Shown here one piece after another: positions 16,087 through 24,495 of a DNA stretch of 41,343 nt. The stretch comes from Nanobdellota archaeon (GTDB lineage: Archaea; Nanobdellota; Nanobdellia; CSSed11-243R1), in assembly GCA_021163365.1 (NCBI GenBank), contig JAGGWW010000030.1:1-41343 (forward strand). The letters are read 5' to 3'. The notes under the pieces were generated by a model. It was not told the DNA's origin, ran no database searches, and saw nothing but the letters and a program-made list of their open reading frames with translations. Within the stretch, counting starts at the first letter, position 1. Each line of letters opens with the position of its first letter. Both the position numbers and the translations under genes were made by a program.

Positions 16087-16130
16087 GATATTATTAAGCT
16101 TTATAACTTATAAATGTTTACTTTAAAGTA

Positions 16131-16766
16131 ATGACGATTGATGTGGATGAGCTTGGTTACTTAGTTTCAAAGTTTAATGATTATAACCTAGAAACAATGC
16201 TTGTTGGCGGTATGGCTATTTCTCTATATGCTGTTCCAGTAACAACAAAAGATGTGGATTTTGCATTAGGAATAGAAGGTTGGGATAAAATTAGAGGGAT
16301 TCTAAATGAAATCCAGAGAGAAGGGGAGTATACTTTTAATACTGTTGCAAGAATAGAAGATGAAAAAGAAAAAAATTTAGAAACTAAGATATACTGGGTT
16401 CAGCATGGAGATTTAATATATCAAATGGATTTTATTGATATTGCTAAATTTTCAAAAAGAGAAGATTTTTTTGAAATAATTAAAGAAAGGTATTCTATGA
16501 AGTATCCAACGAGATATGGAGATATTGTCGTAGCTAAACCATCTTTTGTTATTTTTACTAGACTTTCAATTCCAGGGGAGAAATGGAAGAGATATATTCA
16601 GAAAATCACGGGCGAAGCAAAAGTAGCTTATGAAAAAAAGATTTTGTTCAATTTACAAGAAGTTATAAGAATTGCTGAGATTTCTAAAAAGGTTGATGTT
16701 GATTTGATATCAAAGCGATGTGAAATACTAAAAAGAAGTTTAAGAGAGGAAAAACTGCCATACTAA
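16131..16766 (+). CDS. Nucleotidyltransferase-fold protein (AbiEii-like)
   Basis: A 211-residue protein. The N-terminal part has LVGGMAISLY (24-33) followed by TTKDVDF (38-44), the GG...DxD pattern of the polymerase-beta nucleotidyltransferase fold found in AbiEii-type toxins and related proteins. The rest is helical. A TATA box (CTTATAAATG, about 16107-16116) gives a leaderless start. The stop overlaps a second possible ATG (TAATG) leading to the next gene, so the two form a pair, possibly toxin and antitoxin. The identification is by motif only. Confidence 0.72.
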   Translation: MTIDVDELGYLVSKFNDYNLETMLVGGMAISLYAVPVTTKDVDFALGIEGWDKIRGILNEIQREGEYTFNTVARIEDEKEKNLETKIYWVQHGDLIYQMDFIDIAKFSKREDFFEIIKERYSMKYPTRYGDIVVAKPSFVIFTRLSIPGEKWKRYIQKITGEAKVAYEKKILFNLQEVIRIAEISKKVDVDLISKRCEILKRSLREEKLPY

Positions 16767-16802
16767 TGATAAAAGATATATTGGAAGAGTGTTTTACTAT
16801 TT

Positions 16803-17366
16803 ATGATGGAACTTAGTAATAGAGCTAAAGATAATCTTAATAGACTTAAAATGCTGATAAATGGCGAACCTTGGGCTTTTGCTAGGCCTATTTCTACTGC
16901 TTACTGGGGTGTAGATTACATAGCTCCTTTAACACTTGTGGTTCGTAGAAAACCAAAACGTTTAGAATTGCCCATTTATTTGCCAAAGTCCTTTAAAACA
17001 ATTCAAATTGATGGGTTTAAAGTACTCGACATAGAGGATTTAATAATAGAAGAACTCTTTTATTGTGATATATTTTCAGCTTATCTGTTATACAAGAAAA
17101 ATGAAAATAAAATTGATAAAGAATACTTGTTTTCTCGTATAATGGAAGAAGGCGGAAATATACCAAGCAAAGCTTATTTAGCATTATGTCATTTTAAAAG
17201 CTTTGAGCCTTTTACAAGAAAACTTAAGCCACTTGTAAAGGAAACCTATTTGCAGCAAATAATTAGCAAAGAAGAAATTGAAAATAAAATCGCAGAATCC
17301 TATGAAATTCCACCTTACCGCTCTTTCGAAGAGATTGTTAATCAAGCACTTGAGAATTTGGGCTAA
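16803..17366 (+). CDS. Unrecognised partner of the NTase-fold gene (start possibly shifted)
   Basis: A 187-residue protein of no family I can name. It has a charged helical start, a beta-rich middle (TLVVRRKPKRLELPIYLP) and helical C-terminus. In front of it a coupled ATG (16766, in TAATG) opens a 16-codon frame, MIKDILEECFTIYDGT, that ends just inside this gene in another frame. That peptide looks like a natural N-terminus, so the true gene may start at 16766 with a frameshift near 16805-16816. The other reading is simple re-initiation at ATG 16803. Its 3' end overlaps the phosphodiesterase gene by four bases. Confidence 0.65.
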   Translation: MMELSNRAKDNLNRLKMLINGEPWAFARPISTAYWGVDYIAPLTLVVRRKPKRLELPIYLPKSFKTIQIDGFKVLDIEDLIIEELFYCDIFSAYLLYKKNENKIDKEYLFSRIMEEGGNIPSKAYLALCHFKSFEPFTRKLKPLVKETYLQQIISKEEIENKIAESYEIPPYRSFEEIVNQALENLG

Positions 17367-17989
17367 TGTTTACTCTTTTTTATTTCAATGATTATTCCTT
17401 TTTTTCCTGGGTTTATGACTGTTGTTTTTCCTATTTTATCGCTTAACCCAAATGTTTCATGTATGTGTCCACATATTGCAACATCTGGCTGAATTTTTTC
17501 AATCATCTTTCTAACTGCTTTTGAGCCAACATGTGTCCACAAAGCATCAATCTTTGTACCATATGGTGGAATATGCGTTATCATAATTTTGTGTTTTGCA
17601 TTTTTAATTGGCTTGTGCGCTCTTTCAAGGAGGTCTTCTATTTCTTTTTCAGTTAACTCAAATAGCCCTATGTTTGCACCACCAGCACCAAACAATCCTA
17701 TTTCATTGTATATTAACAAAGACCTTCCATGAAGATTGTAAACTCCTGGTGAATATTGCTTTGCAAGAAATTCTGCAGTTGCAAATGTTTCATGATTTCC
17801 AGGTATTATAACAACTTTTTTGTTTATTTTTTTAAAAGGACCTATTATTTCTGTTAAATCGTTTTCAAAAAGAGTTAAGTCTCCCGCTATTAAAACTAAG
17901 TCAACATTTTCTTTTTTAGCTTTAGCTACTAATTTGTCAATTACATCTTTGTCTCCATGAATATCTGCTGCAGCAAGGATTTTCATCAA
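17363..17989 (-). CDS. Metallophosphoesterase (YfcE/MJ0936-like)
   Basis: A 208-residue calcineurin-fold phosphodiesterase. The motifs are in order: ADIHGD (D9, H11), LIAGDLT (metal Asp), PGNHET (Asn/His), ITHIPPYG and CGHIHETFG. All dinuclear-metal ligands are present. The family cleaves phosphodiesters such as cyclic nucleotides; the substrate here is unknown. It is a single gene, convergent with 16803-17366. Confidence 0.92.
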   Translation of the reverse strand: MMKILAAADIHGDKDVIDKLVAKAKKENVDLVLIAGDLTLFENDLTEIIGPFKKINKKVVIIPGNHETFATAEFLAKQYSPGVYNLHGRSLLIYNEIGLFGAGGANIGLFELTEKEIEDLLERAHKPIKNAKHKIMITHIPPYGTKIDALWTHVGSKAVRKMIEKIQPDVAICGHIHETFGLSDKIGKTTVINPGKKGIIIEIKKSKH

Positions 17990-18037
17990 ATTAAAATATA
18001 ATTGTTGATTTTTAAACTTTTTTGCACATCAACTTCT

Positions 18038-18070
18038 AAATGTTTAAAATGTATACAGAAATGTTTAAAA
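18038..18070 (+). repeat. Direct repeats ahead of the MNT/HEPN pair
   Basis: AAATGTTTAAAA occurs twice, at 18038-18049 and 18059-18070, start to start 21 bases apart (two helix turns). Between them lies the palindrome TGTATACA (18050-18057), and TGTATAC recurs at the gene start (18102-18108). The second repeat overlaps the likely TATA box. This fits binding sites for the HTH domain of the downstream protein, i.e. autoregulation. Confidence 0.55.
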
Positions 18071-18097
18071 ATATTGATTGAATGATAATTTTTGAAC

Positions 18098-18670
18098 ATG
18101 AATGTATACTTTTATAAACAAAAGCTTCTAAGAGAACTCATTGGCAAAAAGAAATATAAAGTAATAAAAATGTTTTTGGACAACCCTTCATCAAAGTTTT
18201 CTGAAAAGGAAATTGTCCAAAAAACAAAAGTTTCAAGACTAACTGTAAGAAGATGGCTCTCTCAGCTTGAAAAAAGCGGTTTCATTGTTTCACAAATCTT
18301 AGGAAGAGTTAGATACTACTCTTTAAACATTGATTCTTATGAAGTTAGACAGTTTAAAGTTTATTATAATTCAACTTCAGACATTATAATGGATTTAATA
18401 AACAAGCTTAGAAACACAAGGACAACAAAAATGATTTTATTTGGCTCCTTTGCTCGTGGAGACGATAGGACTGATTCTGATATAGATGTATTAATCGTTA
18501 CCTCAGAGCCAAAAGAGAAAATATGGAAAATTGGAGAACAATTATCAAAGAAATATAATAAAAAGTTAAGCCTTATAGTTAAATCACCAGAGGAGTACGT
18601 GCTGCTGGCGAAAAAAGATAACACTCTTTATAGAAAAGCAATTTCTGAAGGGATTGCTTATGAATTTTGA
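18098..18670 (+). CDS. HTH-MNT protein (nucleotidyltransferase antitoxin with DNA-binding domain)
   Basis: A 190-residue protein. Residues about 15-80 form a winged helix (EKEIVQKTKVSRLTVRRWL, then a wing with GRVRYYSL). Residues about 108-190 are a minimal nucleotidyltransferase with GSFARGDDRTDSDID (116-130), including the metal-binding Asps. The MNT domain usually pairs with a HEPN protein, which is the next gene, and may AMPylate it. ATG 18098 is preferred; a TTG six bases upstream is possible. The fused HTH and the repeats ahead suggest direct autoregulation of the pair. Confidence 0.88.
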   Translation: MNVYFYKQKLLRELIGKKKYKVIKMFLDNPSSKFSEKEIVQKTKVSRLTVRRWLSQLEKSGFIVSQILGRVRYYSLNIDSYEVRQFKVYYNSTSDIIMDLINKLRNTRTTKMILFGSFARGDDRTDSDIDVLIVTSEPKEKIWKIGEQLSKKYNKKLSLIVKSPEEYVLLAKKDNTLYRKAISEGIAYEF

Positions 18671-19094
18671 TGAATGTATTAAAAAAGGAAACATAGTTAA
18701 GATTAAACCAGACAAAGAACTTGCAATTTTAGAATTAAAGGAAGCTAAGTATGATTTAAATAGCGCGAAAGAAGATTTTGAAAAGGAAGATTGGAAATGG
18801 GCAACTGATAAAGCATATTATTCTATGTTTCATGCAGCACGTGCTTTACTTATTTGTAAAGGTTATAAAGAGATTAAGAGCCATGTATGTGTTATAGAAG
18901 GCATTAGAGAACTTTTTGTTAAAACAGGAGAGCTGGACATAAAGTTTTTAGATTATATTGAACAGGGTAAGAAAAGAAGAGAAGATGCAATTTACGAATC
19001 AAATTATTCTCAGCATATTGCTGAAACATACATAGAGGTTGCAGAAGATTTCATAAAAGAAGTTAAAAGACTAATCAATCGTGCGTGTACCTAA
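18660..19094 (+). CDS. HEPN-domain protein
   Basis: A 144-residue all-helical protein. The AYYSMFHAARALL segment (52-64) and the ELKEAKYDLNSAKEDF helix before it are typical of the HEPN families paired with MNT proteins. The RNase motif R-x4-6-H is not clear: the equivalent place reads RREDAIYESNYSQH, so ribonuclease activity is uncertain. The ATG lies inside the MNT gene (11-base overlap), as in toxin-antitoxin operons. The 3' end overlaps gltX by 20 bases. Confidence 0.85.
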   Translation: MNFDECIKKGNIVKIKPDKELAILELKEAKYDLNSAKEDFEKEDWKWATDKAYYSMFHAARALLICKGYKEIKSHVCVIEGIRELFVKTGELDIKFLDYIEQGKKRREDAIYESNYSQHIAETYIEVAEDFIKEVKRLINRACT

Positions 19095-20745
19095 ACTTTA
19101 AAACTTTATTTTTTTTGTCAAGGCGTGCGTACCCAAATCTTATAAATTGAACTATGTCATCCTCTTTTAAATCTTCAAGTGCTTTTTCTCCAAAACCTTT
19201 TTCAATAGAAGCATCAGCCATTAAAACTTCAACTGGAATATTTTCTTTTTCAAAAACCCAGTGAATTACTTTAACACCTTGTTTATACTCTTTGCTTTCA
19301 AATTCAGCAACAATTTCATCACCAATTACATCAATCTTTATGTTCATTAAATCCATTAATCTAAAGACATCACTTTGTTTTGCATTTATGAAATCATGTT
19401 TGTCAACATAAAATGTTTCTTCTGTATTTACCTCGTAAGATATTTTTCCATGCTCTGGGTGGTCTGGGTGTTTGTTCCTTTGTGATTTAAAGTCTTTTGG
19501 AATTCCGCGGACTCTTAGCTTTATAGCATCTTTTACAAAGAAATATCTATCAGCAATCGGCTCTATTACTTTTCTATTCTCGCTTTCAAGAATTTCCCAT
19601 GGTATGACTGATTCTGTTTTTGAGATGCCTGTTTTTAATAAGAAGTTTCTTATTGCTTCTGGTCTAAATCCCCTTTTTCTTAATGCTATCAAGGTTACTA
19701 ATCTTGGGTCATCCCAACCCAAATACTCTCCTTTTTCAACCTTTTCTCTTATTATTCTTCCAGAAGCAACAACACCTTCAAGATTAAATCTTGCAATTTC
19801 AATAACAAATGGGCTTTTAATTCCAAACAAGTTTTGAATATATCTCTGGAGCTCTGTTCTCAATTCAAATTCCTTTGAACGGATTCTATGTGTTATCTTT
19901 TCTATTCCATCCATTATTGCAGTTGCAAAATCATAATTTGGCCAAACTCTATAGTTTGGTTTTCTAATGTGTTGTTTTTCAACAATCCTCATTATTGTTG
20001 GGTCGCGCATTACAGCATTTTTATGACTCATGTCTATTTTTAATCTTAACGAGGCTTCGCCTTCTTTAAACTCAGAAAACATTTTTTTCCAAAGCTCCAT
20101 GTTTTCCTTTGGTGTTTGATTTCTATGTTCGCACTCTTTCTTTTCTGCCCTTAACTTTCTAACTTTCTCAACAGGACACGTGCAAACATACGCTTTTCCC
20201 TCATTAATTAATTTTTCACTGTACTCATAGAATTTTTCTATGTAATCAGATACATAATCGACCTTTTCCCAACTAATTCCAAGCCACTTTAAATCTTCTA
20301 TTGCATTTTCATAGTATTCTTCTTTTGTTTTTTCTGGATTTGTGTCTTCAAATCGCAGATAAAACTTTCCATTGTATCTTTTAGCGTAATAATAATTTAA
20401 AAAAGCAGATTTTGCATGTCCAATATGTAAATATTTACTTGGCTCTGGCGGCCACATCATAACAACTTTTCCTTTTTTCGCATTTGGTAGCTCTGGTAGT
20501 TCTTTTTCTTCCTTTTTCTTTTCTAAAAGTTCTGGCGCTAGTTCCTTTAATTTTTTAATTTGTTCATCAAGAGGCATATTATTAACTTCTTTTACAACTT
20601 CTGCAACCTCTTTACTTAACTCTCTTATTCTTTCTTTAAGCTCCTTTTTCTCTCCAAGAACTTTTGATATAACTGCACCTATTTGCGCTTTCCCATCATG
20701 GTCAATTGCATTTTTTAATGCATATTTTAATATTACTTCTTTCAA
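19075..20745 (-). CDS. gltX: Glutamyl-tRNA synthetase
   Basis: A 556-residue class I synthetase of the archaeal type (GlnRS-like anticodon-binding beta-barrels). HIGH is at 107-110 (YLHIGHAKSA), and GWDDPRL (343-349) follows. A helical 90-residue N-terminal region precedes the catalytic core. The KMSKS-equivalent loop reads ASGRI near 327-331, lacking the usual SK pair. That could be a tolerated variant, as archaeal GluRS is variable here. It charges tRNA-Glu; one such gene is at 35707. The start overlaps the stop of RNase J by four bases. Confidence 0.95.
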   Translation of the reverse strand: MKEVILKYALKNAIDHDGKAQIGAVISKVLGEKKELKERIRELSKEVAEVVKEVNNMPLDEQIKKLKELAPELLEKKKEEKELPELPNAKKGKVVMMWPPEPSKYLHIGHAKSAFLNYYYAKRYNGKFYLRFEDTNPEKTKEEYYENAIEDLKWLGISWEKVDYVSDYIEKFYEYSEKLINEGKAYVCTCPVEKVRKLRAEKKECEHRNQTPKENMELWKKMFSEFKEGEASLRLKIDMSHKNAVMRDPTIMRIVEKQHIRKPNYRVWPNYDFATAIMDGIEKITHRIRSKEFELRTELQRYIQNLFGIKSPFVIEIARFNLEGVVASGRIIREKVEKGEYLGWDDPRLVTLIALRKRGFRPEAIRNFLLKTGISKTESVIPWEILESENRKVIEPIADRYFFVKDAIKLRVRGIPKDFKSQRNKHPDHPEHGKISYEVNTEETFYVDKHDFINAKQSDVFRLMDLMNIKIDVIGDEIVAEFESKEYKQGVKVIHWVFEKENIPVEVLMADASIEKGFGEKALEDLKEDDIVQFIRFGYARLDKKNKVLKFRYTHD

Positions 20746-22076
20746 TCTATCACCAATCTTTTTCCATCTTGAAGGATATGCACTGTTTTATTTAATTCGT
20801 ATCCAAGGGTTTGTGATATGTCAGCAGCAATTGCAAGCTTGTCCATACCACCATGTGTTGGAACATAATGCTTTGGCTTTAACAAATTTAAAAAGTCTTT
20901 TTGGTCCTCTCTTGCAGCATGCCCACTTACATGAACATCTCTAAATATCCTTACATTTTTTTCTAAAAGTCTTTTTTCAAGTATGTTTCTGTTTGCTTCA
21001 CTTATCGGTGTTGGTATAACTGTGCAGCTAAAGATTACAACATCATCTTGTTCAAATTTAAATGGAAACTCATCTTTAGCCATTCTTGAGAGAACAGAAT
21101 CGGGTTCTCCTTGATTTCCAGTAGCTATAACTAAGTACTTTCCTTTATCTTTTTGCACTTTTCTTAAGAATTTGTGCATTTGTTTCTTAAATCCAATAAC
21201 CTTTGCATTTGTAGAAAAGATATGTGCTCTTTTTGCAGCTGATATGTAATTTGAAATACTTCTTCCAACTAATACAGGCACTCTTCCCATTTGTCTTGCT
21301 ATGTTTATCAGTGAAGAAAGCCTTGCTATGTGCGATGAAAATGTTGTTACAACAATTCCATTGTCTCTGTTAATGTATCTTAATAAAACATCTTTTAACA
21401 TCTCACGTGCAATTGTTTCAGAAGGGGTGTGCCCAAAGTTTTCAATTCTTGTTGTGTCAGATATCTGTACAAGTATTCCTCTTTTAGATATCTCTTGCAA
21501 TCTTCTATAATCTGGCTTTTTCCCAAGTATTGGATGATTGTCAAGCTTGAAATCATTTGAGTAAACTATAGCGCCGTATGGTGTGTGAATTACAACAGCA
21601 ACTGTTTGCAAAGTAGAGTGCGTCATATTTACCATTTCAATTGTAATTTTATCAGAAATCTTGTATTTTGAAGATGGGTTTAATGGTATAAGTTTATTAG
21701 GTATTTTTTTACCTTCGAGAAGGTTTCTGATTACCTCTATTGTAAATGGTGTTGCAATAACAGGTGCCTTTTTATATCTTGGTGCTAAAAGCCTAACTGC
21801 TCCACAATGGTCAATGTGAGCATGTCCAATGACAATTGCTTTTACTTTATCACCCCATTCTTCGTGGAACAAACTATCATTTGGTATTGCATCCATTTCT
21901 AACATTTTTTCATAAGGGAGTTTTACAATCTCTTCTCCTTCTTTGCCTTCATATTCCACAATTTTGCTTACGTTATACCCCATATCAAGTATTATAACTT
22001 CGTCATCAACTTTTATTGCAGTCATATTTTTACTTCCAACTTCAGAATACCCTCCAACAGCCCAGATTTCAATCAT
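20742..22076 (-). CDS. Ribonuclease J (archaeal beta-CASP nuclease)
   Basis: A 444-residue 5'-3' exoribonuclease of the metallo-beta-lactamase/beta-CASP family. The metal motif HAHIDH is at 85-90, with ligand D31 in ILDMGYN, the later VNMTHST histidine, YSNDFK, the SGHAARED motif and PTHGG near the C-terminus. The N-terminal GGYSEVGSKNM and overall length match aRNase J rather than the KH-containing aCPSF1 type. It is cotranscribed with gltX and the phosphohexomutase (four-base overlaps). Confidence 0.93.
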   Translation of the reverse strand: MIEIWAVGGYSEVGSKNMTAIKVDDEVIILDMGYNVSKIVEYEGKEGEEIVKLPYEKMLEMDAIPNDSLFHEEWGDKVKAIVIGHAHIDHCGAVRLLAPRYKKAPVIATPFTIEVIRNLLEGKKIPNKLIPLNPSSKYKISDKITIEMVNMTHSTLQTVAVVIHTPYGAIVYSNDFKLDNHPILGKKPDYRRLQEISKRGILVQISDTTRIENFGHTPSETIAREMLKDVLLRYINRDNGIVVTTFSSHIARLSSLINIARQMGRVPVLVGRSISNYISAAKRAHIFSTNAKVIGFKKQMHKFLRKVQKDKGKYLVIATGNQGEPDSVLSRMAKDEFPFKFEQDDVVIFSCTVIPTPISEANRNILEKRLLEKNVRIFRDVHVSGHAAREDQKDFLNLLKPKHYVPTHGGMDKLAIAADISQTLGYELNKTVHILQDGKRLVID

Positions 22077-23404
22077 TTGCTCACCTTCTTTATTTCTTCA
22101 TTAACAATGGATTTGTACTTTTCTACTAATTCATTCAATCTTTTTTCATCTTTTGCTTCAGCACATATGTTAATCTCAGGATTTGTTTGACTTTCTCTTA
22201 TTAGAACCCATTCCTCATCATTTAGATGAATCTTTATTCCATCAACACAATCTTCACCATCAAATCTTTCTTTAACCCTATCAACAACCTCTTTTTTTAT
22301 CTCGTGTGTTTTCGCATTCACGTAAATTTTGCTTGTTGGGTTAATCTTTATCTCTTTTATCATCTGACTTAAGCTTTTTTGGGACTTTGATAATATTTCA
22401 GCTAATTTTAATGTTGCAAGAAACCCATCTGAAAACGGATAAAAAGAGTTAAAGTAAAAATGTGATGATTGCTCATATGCAAAAAGCGCATTTTCCTTAA
22501 CTAAATTTTCTTCTATAAACCCATGTCCAATCCTACTCCATATTAAGATGCCACCATTTTCTTCAACAATTTTTTTAATTGAGCTTGGACAATCAATTGT
22601 TGCAACAATTTTACCACTTCTTGAACTTAAAGCGTCTTTTATAAAAAGAGCACCAATTTTAGATGGATTTATATAATTTCCTTTTTCATCAACAAACACG
22701 CTTCTATCAGCATCACCATCAAACGCAACACCAAACTCTGCTTTTTTATCAACAACAACCTCAGTGAGTTGCTTTATGTTGTCGCTCTTCGGCTCTGGTC
22801 TTTTTCCTCCAAAATCTCCCTTTATATCGTTATTTAAAGGTATGCAATCTAAACCAAACTTTTGAAATAAGTATGGTGTGACTATGGATGCAGATGCATT
22901 AAAGCACTCTGCAACAAATTTGACTTTTGAGTCTATGTTTATTCTTTTCATTAAGTATTCTTTGTAATCCTCAATTGCAAAATCAATTTCTGAGAAGTCT
23001 CCAGCACCAGTGCTAAATTTGTTTTCTTCAATTATTTTTCTTATCTCAATAAGTTCATCTGTAAATGATGTTCCATTTGCTCTAAAAAATTTAAACCCAT
23101 TGTATTCTGGCGGATTATGACTTGCAGTTATTATAACACCAGGAAGTTTATGAAAAAAACCATTGAAATACGCAATTGGGTTTGGAACCATGCCAAGAGA
23201 AATTACGTCTTTCCCAGTTGATAAAACACCATTTGTAAAGTATTCAAAAAGTTTTGGAGAGGTGCTTCTTGTATCGTATCCAACAACTACTTCATTTTCG
23301 CTTACAAGCGTGCCGAACGCCTTTCCAATTTTCTCTGCTATTTCAAATGTTAGCTCTTTTTCTACAATGCCTCTTATGTCATATGCCCTAAATATGCTTT
23401 TCAT
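22073..23404 (-). CDS. Phosphomannomutase/phosphoglucomutase
   Basis: A 443-residue alpha-D-phosphohexomutase. The phosphoserine loop TASHNP has catalytic S95, the metal loop is DGDADR (229-234), and the sugar loop appears as GHGFIEE with LFAYEQSSHFYF. It interconverts hexose 6- and 1-phosphates for glycan precursors. ATG 23404 (MKSIFRAYDIRG) is the family-like start; upstream starts at 23437 add a hydrophobic stub and overlap the neighbour. Confidence 0.93.
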   Translation of the reverse strand: MKSIFRAYDIRGIVEKELTFEIAEKIGKAFGTLVSENEVVVGYDTRSTSPKLFEYFTNGVLSTGKDVISLGMVPNPIAYFNGFFHKLPGVIITASHNPPEYNGFKFFRANGTSFTDELIEIRKIIEENKFSTGAGDFSEIDFAIEDYKEYLMKRINIDSKVKFVAECFNASASIVTPYLFQKFGLDCIPLNNDIKGDFGGKRPEPKSDNIKQLTEVVVDKKAEFGVAFDGDADRSVFVDEKGNYINPSKIGALFIKDALSSRSGKIVATIDCPSSIKKIVEENGGILIWSRIGHGFIEENLVKENALFAYEQSSHFYFNSFYPFSDGFLATLKLAEILSKSQKSLSQMIKEIKINPTSKIYVNAKTHEIKKEVVDRVKERFDGEDCVDGIKIHLNDEEWVLIRESQTNPEINICAEAKDEKRLNELVEKYKSIVNEEIKKVSK

Positions 23405-23420
23405 GTTAAAATTCAAGAAT

Positions 23421-24215
23421 CTATTTCTTATAAACATTATTTAAATATTCAGATATAGTTTTAAATCCATTTTCTTTTGCTAATTTTTTTATAATCTTTT
23501 GAACACCAGAACCATATTGTGCTGCTTTCTTTTTTCTTAAATAAACAATTTCAGGAACACCAATATCCTTAGCTATTTCTCTAAGAATTATTTTTTTCTC
23601 ATCTTTTGATATCTTAAGACTTGGATGTATCTTTAGTGCTAAATCAACAACCTCTTTGTCAAGAAAAGGCGCTTTTACTTTTAATCCGAAGTATTCACAT
23701 AACCTTGTGTCCCTTTCAACATCTTTTTTTATATTTTTTAATCTTATTTGACATTCCTTGTGCACTGCTTCCCAACCTTTTTCTAATGCTTTTTCATGGC
23801 TTGCATACCCAGCAAAGATTTCATCTCCACCTGTGCCTGTAAAAATTGTTTTATATCCTAACATAGATGCGTACTTTGCAGCATTGAAAACAACACATCC
23901 AACAGAAATAGTTACAATGTCGTTTTGTTTTGTTATCTCAATAACTCGTGGAATTGTTTCTTCAACAATTTCTTTTGTTAAGTACACAGAAACATGTTTT
24001 TTAAACAACAGTTTTGAAACCTTTTGCGCTATTAACATGTCCTCACTATTTTTAAAACCAACAGTTATTGGTAAAACATGTGAACCAAGATCTACAAGTA
24101 TCTTTCCTATGATTGTTGAGTCTAATCCTCCAGAGAAAAGCAAGGCTGTTTCTTTTTCAAGTTCTTTTTTAACAGCGTTTTTAATTTTCGCATAAAGTTC
24201 TTTTTTAATCTCCAT
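23421..24215 (-). CDS. Stand-alone asparagine-synthase domain protein
   Basis: A 264-residue PP-loop ATP pyrophosphatase. SGGLDS is at 28-33, and FTGTGGDEIFAGY is the second AsnB motif. The N-terminal glutaminase domain of AsnB is absent, so nitrogen must come from ammonia or a partner, or the substrate differs (a tRNA, peptide or small molecule carboxylate). Related stand-alone proteins occur in archaea with unknown role. ATG 24215 is chosen because a TATA box sits 25 bases ahead; ATG 24230 is possible. Confidence 0.85.
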   Translation of the reverse strand: MEIKKELYAKIKNAVKKELEKETALLFSGGLDSTIIGKILVDLGSHVLPITVGFKNSEDMLIAQKVSKLLFKKHVSVYLTKEIVEETIPRVIEITKQNDIVTISVGCVVFNAAKYASMLGYKTIFTGTGGDEIFAGYASHEKALEKGWEAVHKECQIRLKNIKKDVERDTRLCEYFGLKVKAPFLDKEVVDLALKIHPSLKISKDEKKIILREIAKDIGVPEIVYLRKKKAAQYGSGVQKIIKKLAKENGFKTISEYLNNVYKK

Positions 24216-24233
24216 GCTTTTTATTTGCATATG

Positions 24234-24245
24234 TTTTTTAATATC
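24234..24245. promoter_or_regulatory. Shared TATA element between divergent genes
   Basis: TTTTTTAATATC is centred at about 24240, 25 bases from both ATG 24215 (minus) and ATG 24265 (plus). This supports these starts and leaderless transcripts in both directions. Confidence 0.5.
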
Positions 24246-24264
24246 AAATTGTTTTATGAATTTA

Positions 24265-24495
24265 ATGGAAACTCCAATTAATCGGCTGTTAAGAGCGATG
24301 CACGACCCAAACTATAAGAAACTTAAAGATTTTGTAGTTGTTGTCTTGCATAGAGGTGCGCCAAATGACAGAAGAGAAATAGATGGCTCTTTAATTATTT
24401 CTGTGAAAAAGGATGGGTTTTGGTATAGGAATTTTCAAGGAGAAGAAGTTTTTATTCCAGCACATAGGATAATTGAGTTAAAATTAAAGAAGTAG
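24265..24495 (+). CDS. DUF504 (UPF0248) protein
   Basis: A 76-residue protein of a small archaeal family of unknown function. The family pattern is clear: a short helix with LLRAMHDPNY, then VVVVLHRGAPNDRREIDGS and the C-terminal IPAHRIIEL. The conserved HRGAP and HRI motifs suggest an RNA- or nucleotide-related role, but none is proven. ATG 24265 begins at the usual family start; ATG 24256 would add three residues. It is convergent with the DUF192 gene (12-base overlap). Confidence 0.85.
   Translation: METPINRLLRAMHDPNYKKLKDFVVVVLHRGAPNDRREIDGSLIISVKKDGFWYRNFQGEEVFIPAHRIIELKLKK

Noticed and set aside
18038-18070. CRISPR repeats
   Set aside because: There are only two short 12-base copies over a promoter, with no longer array, spacers or cas genes; operators explain them better.
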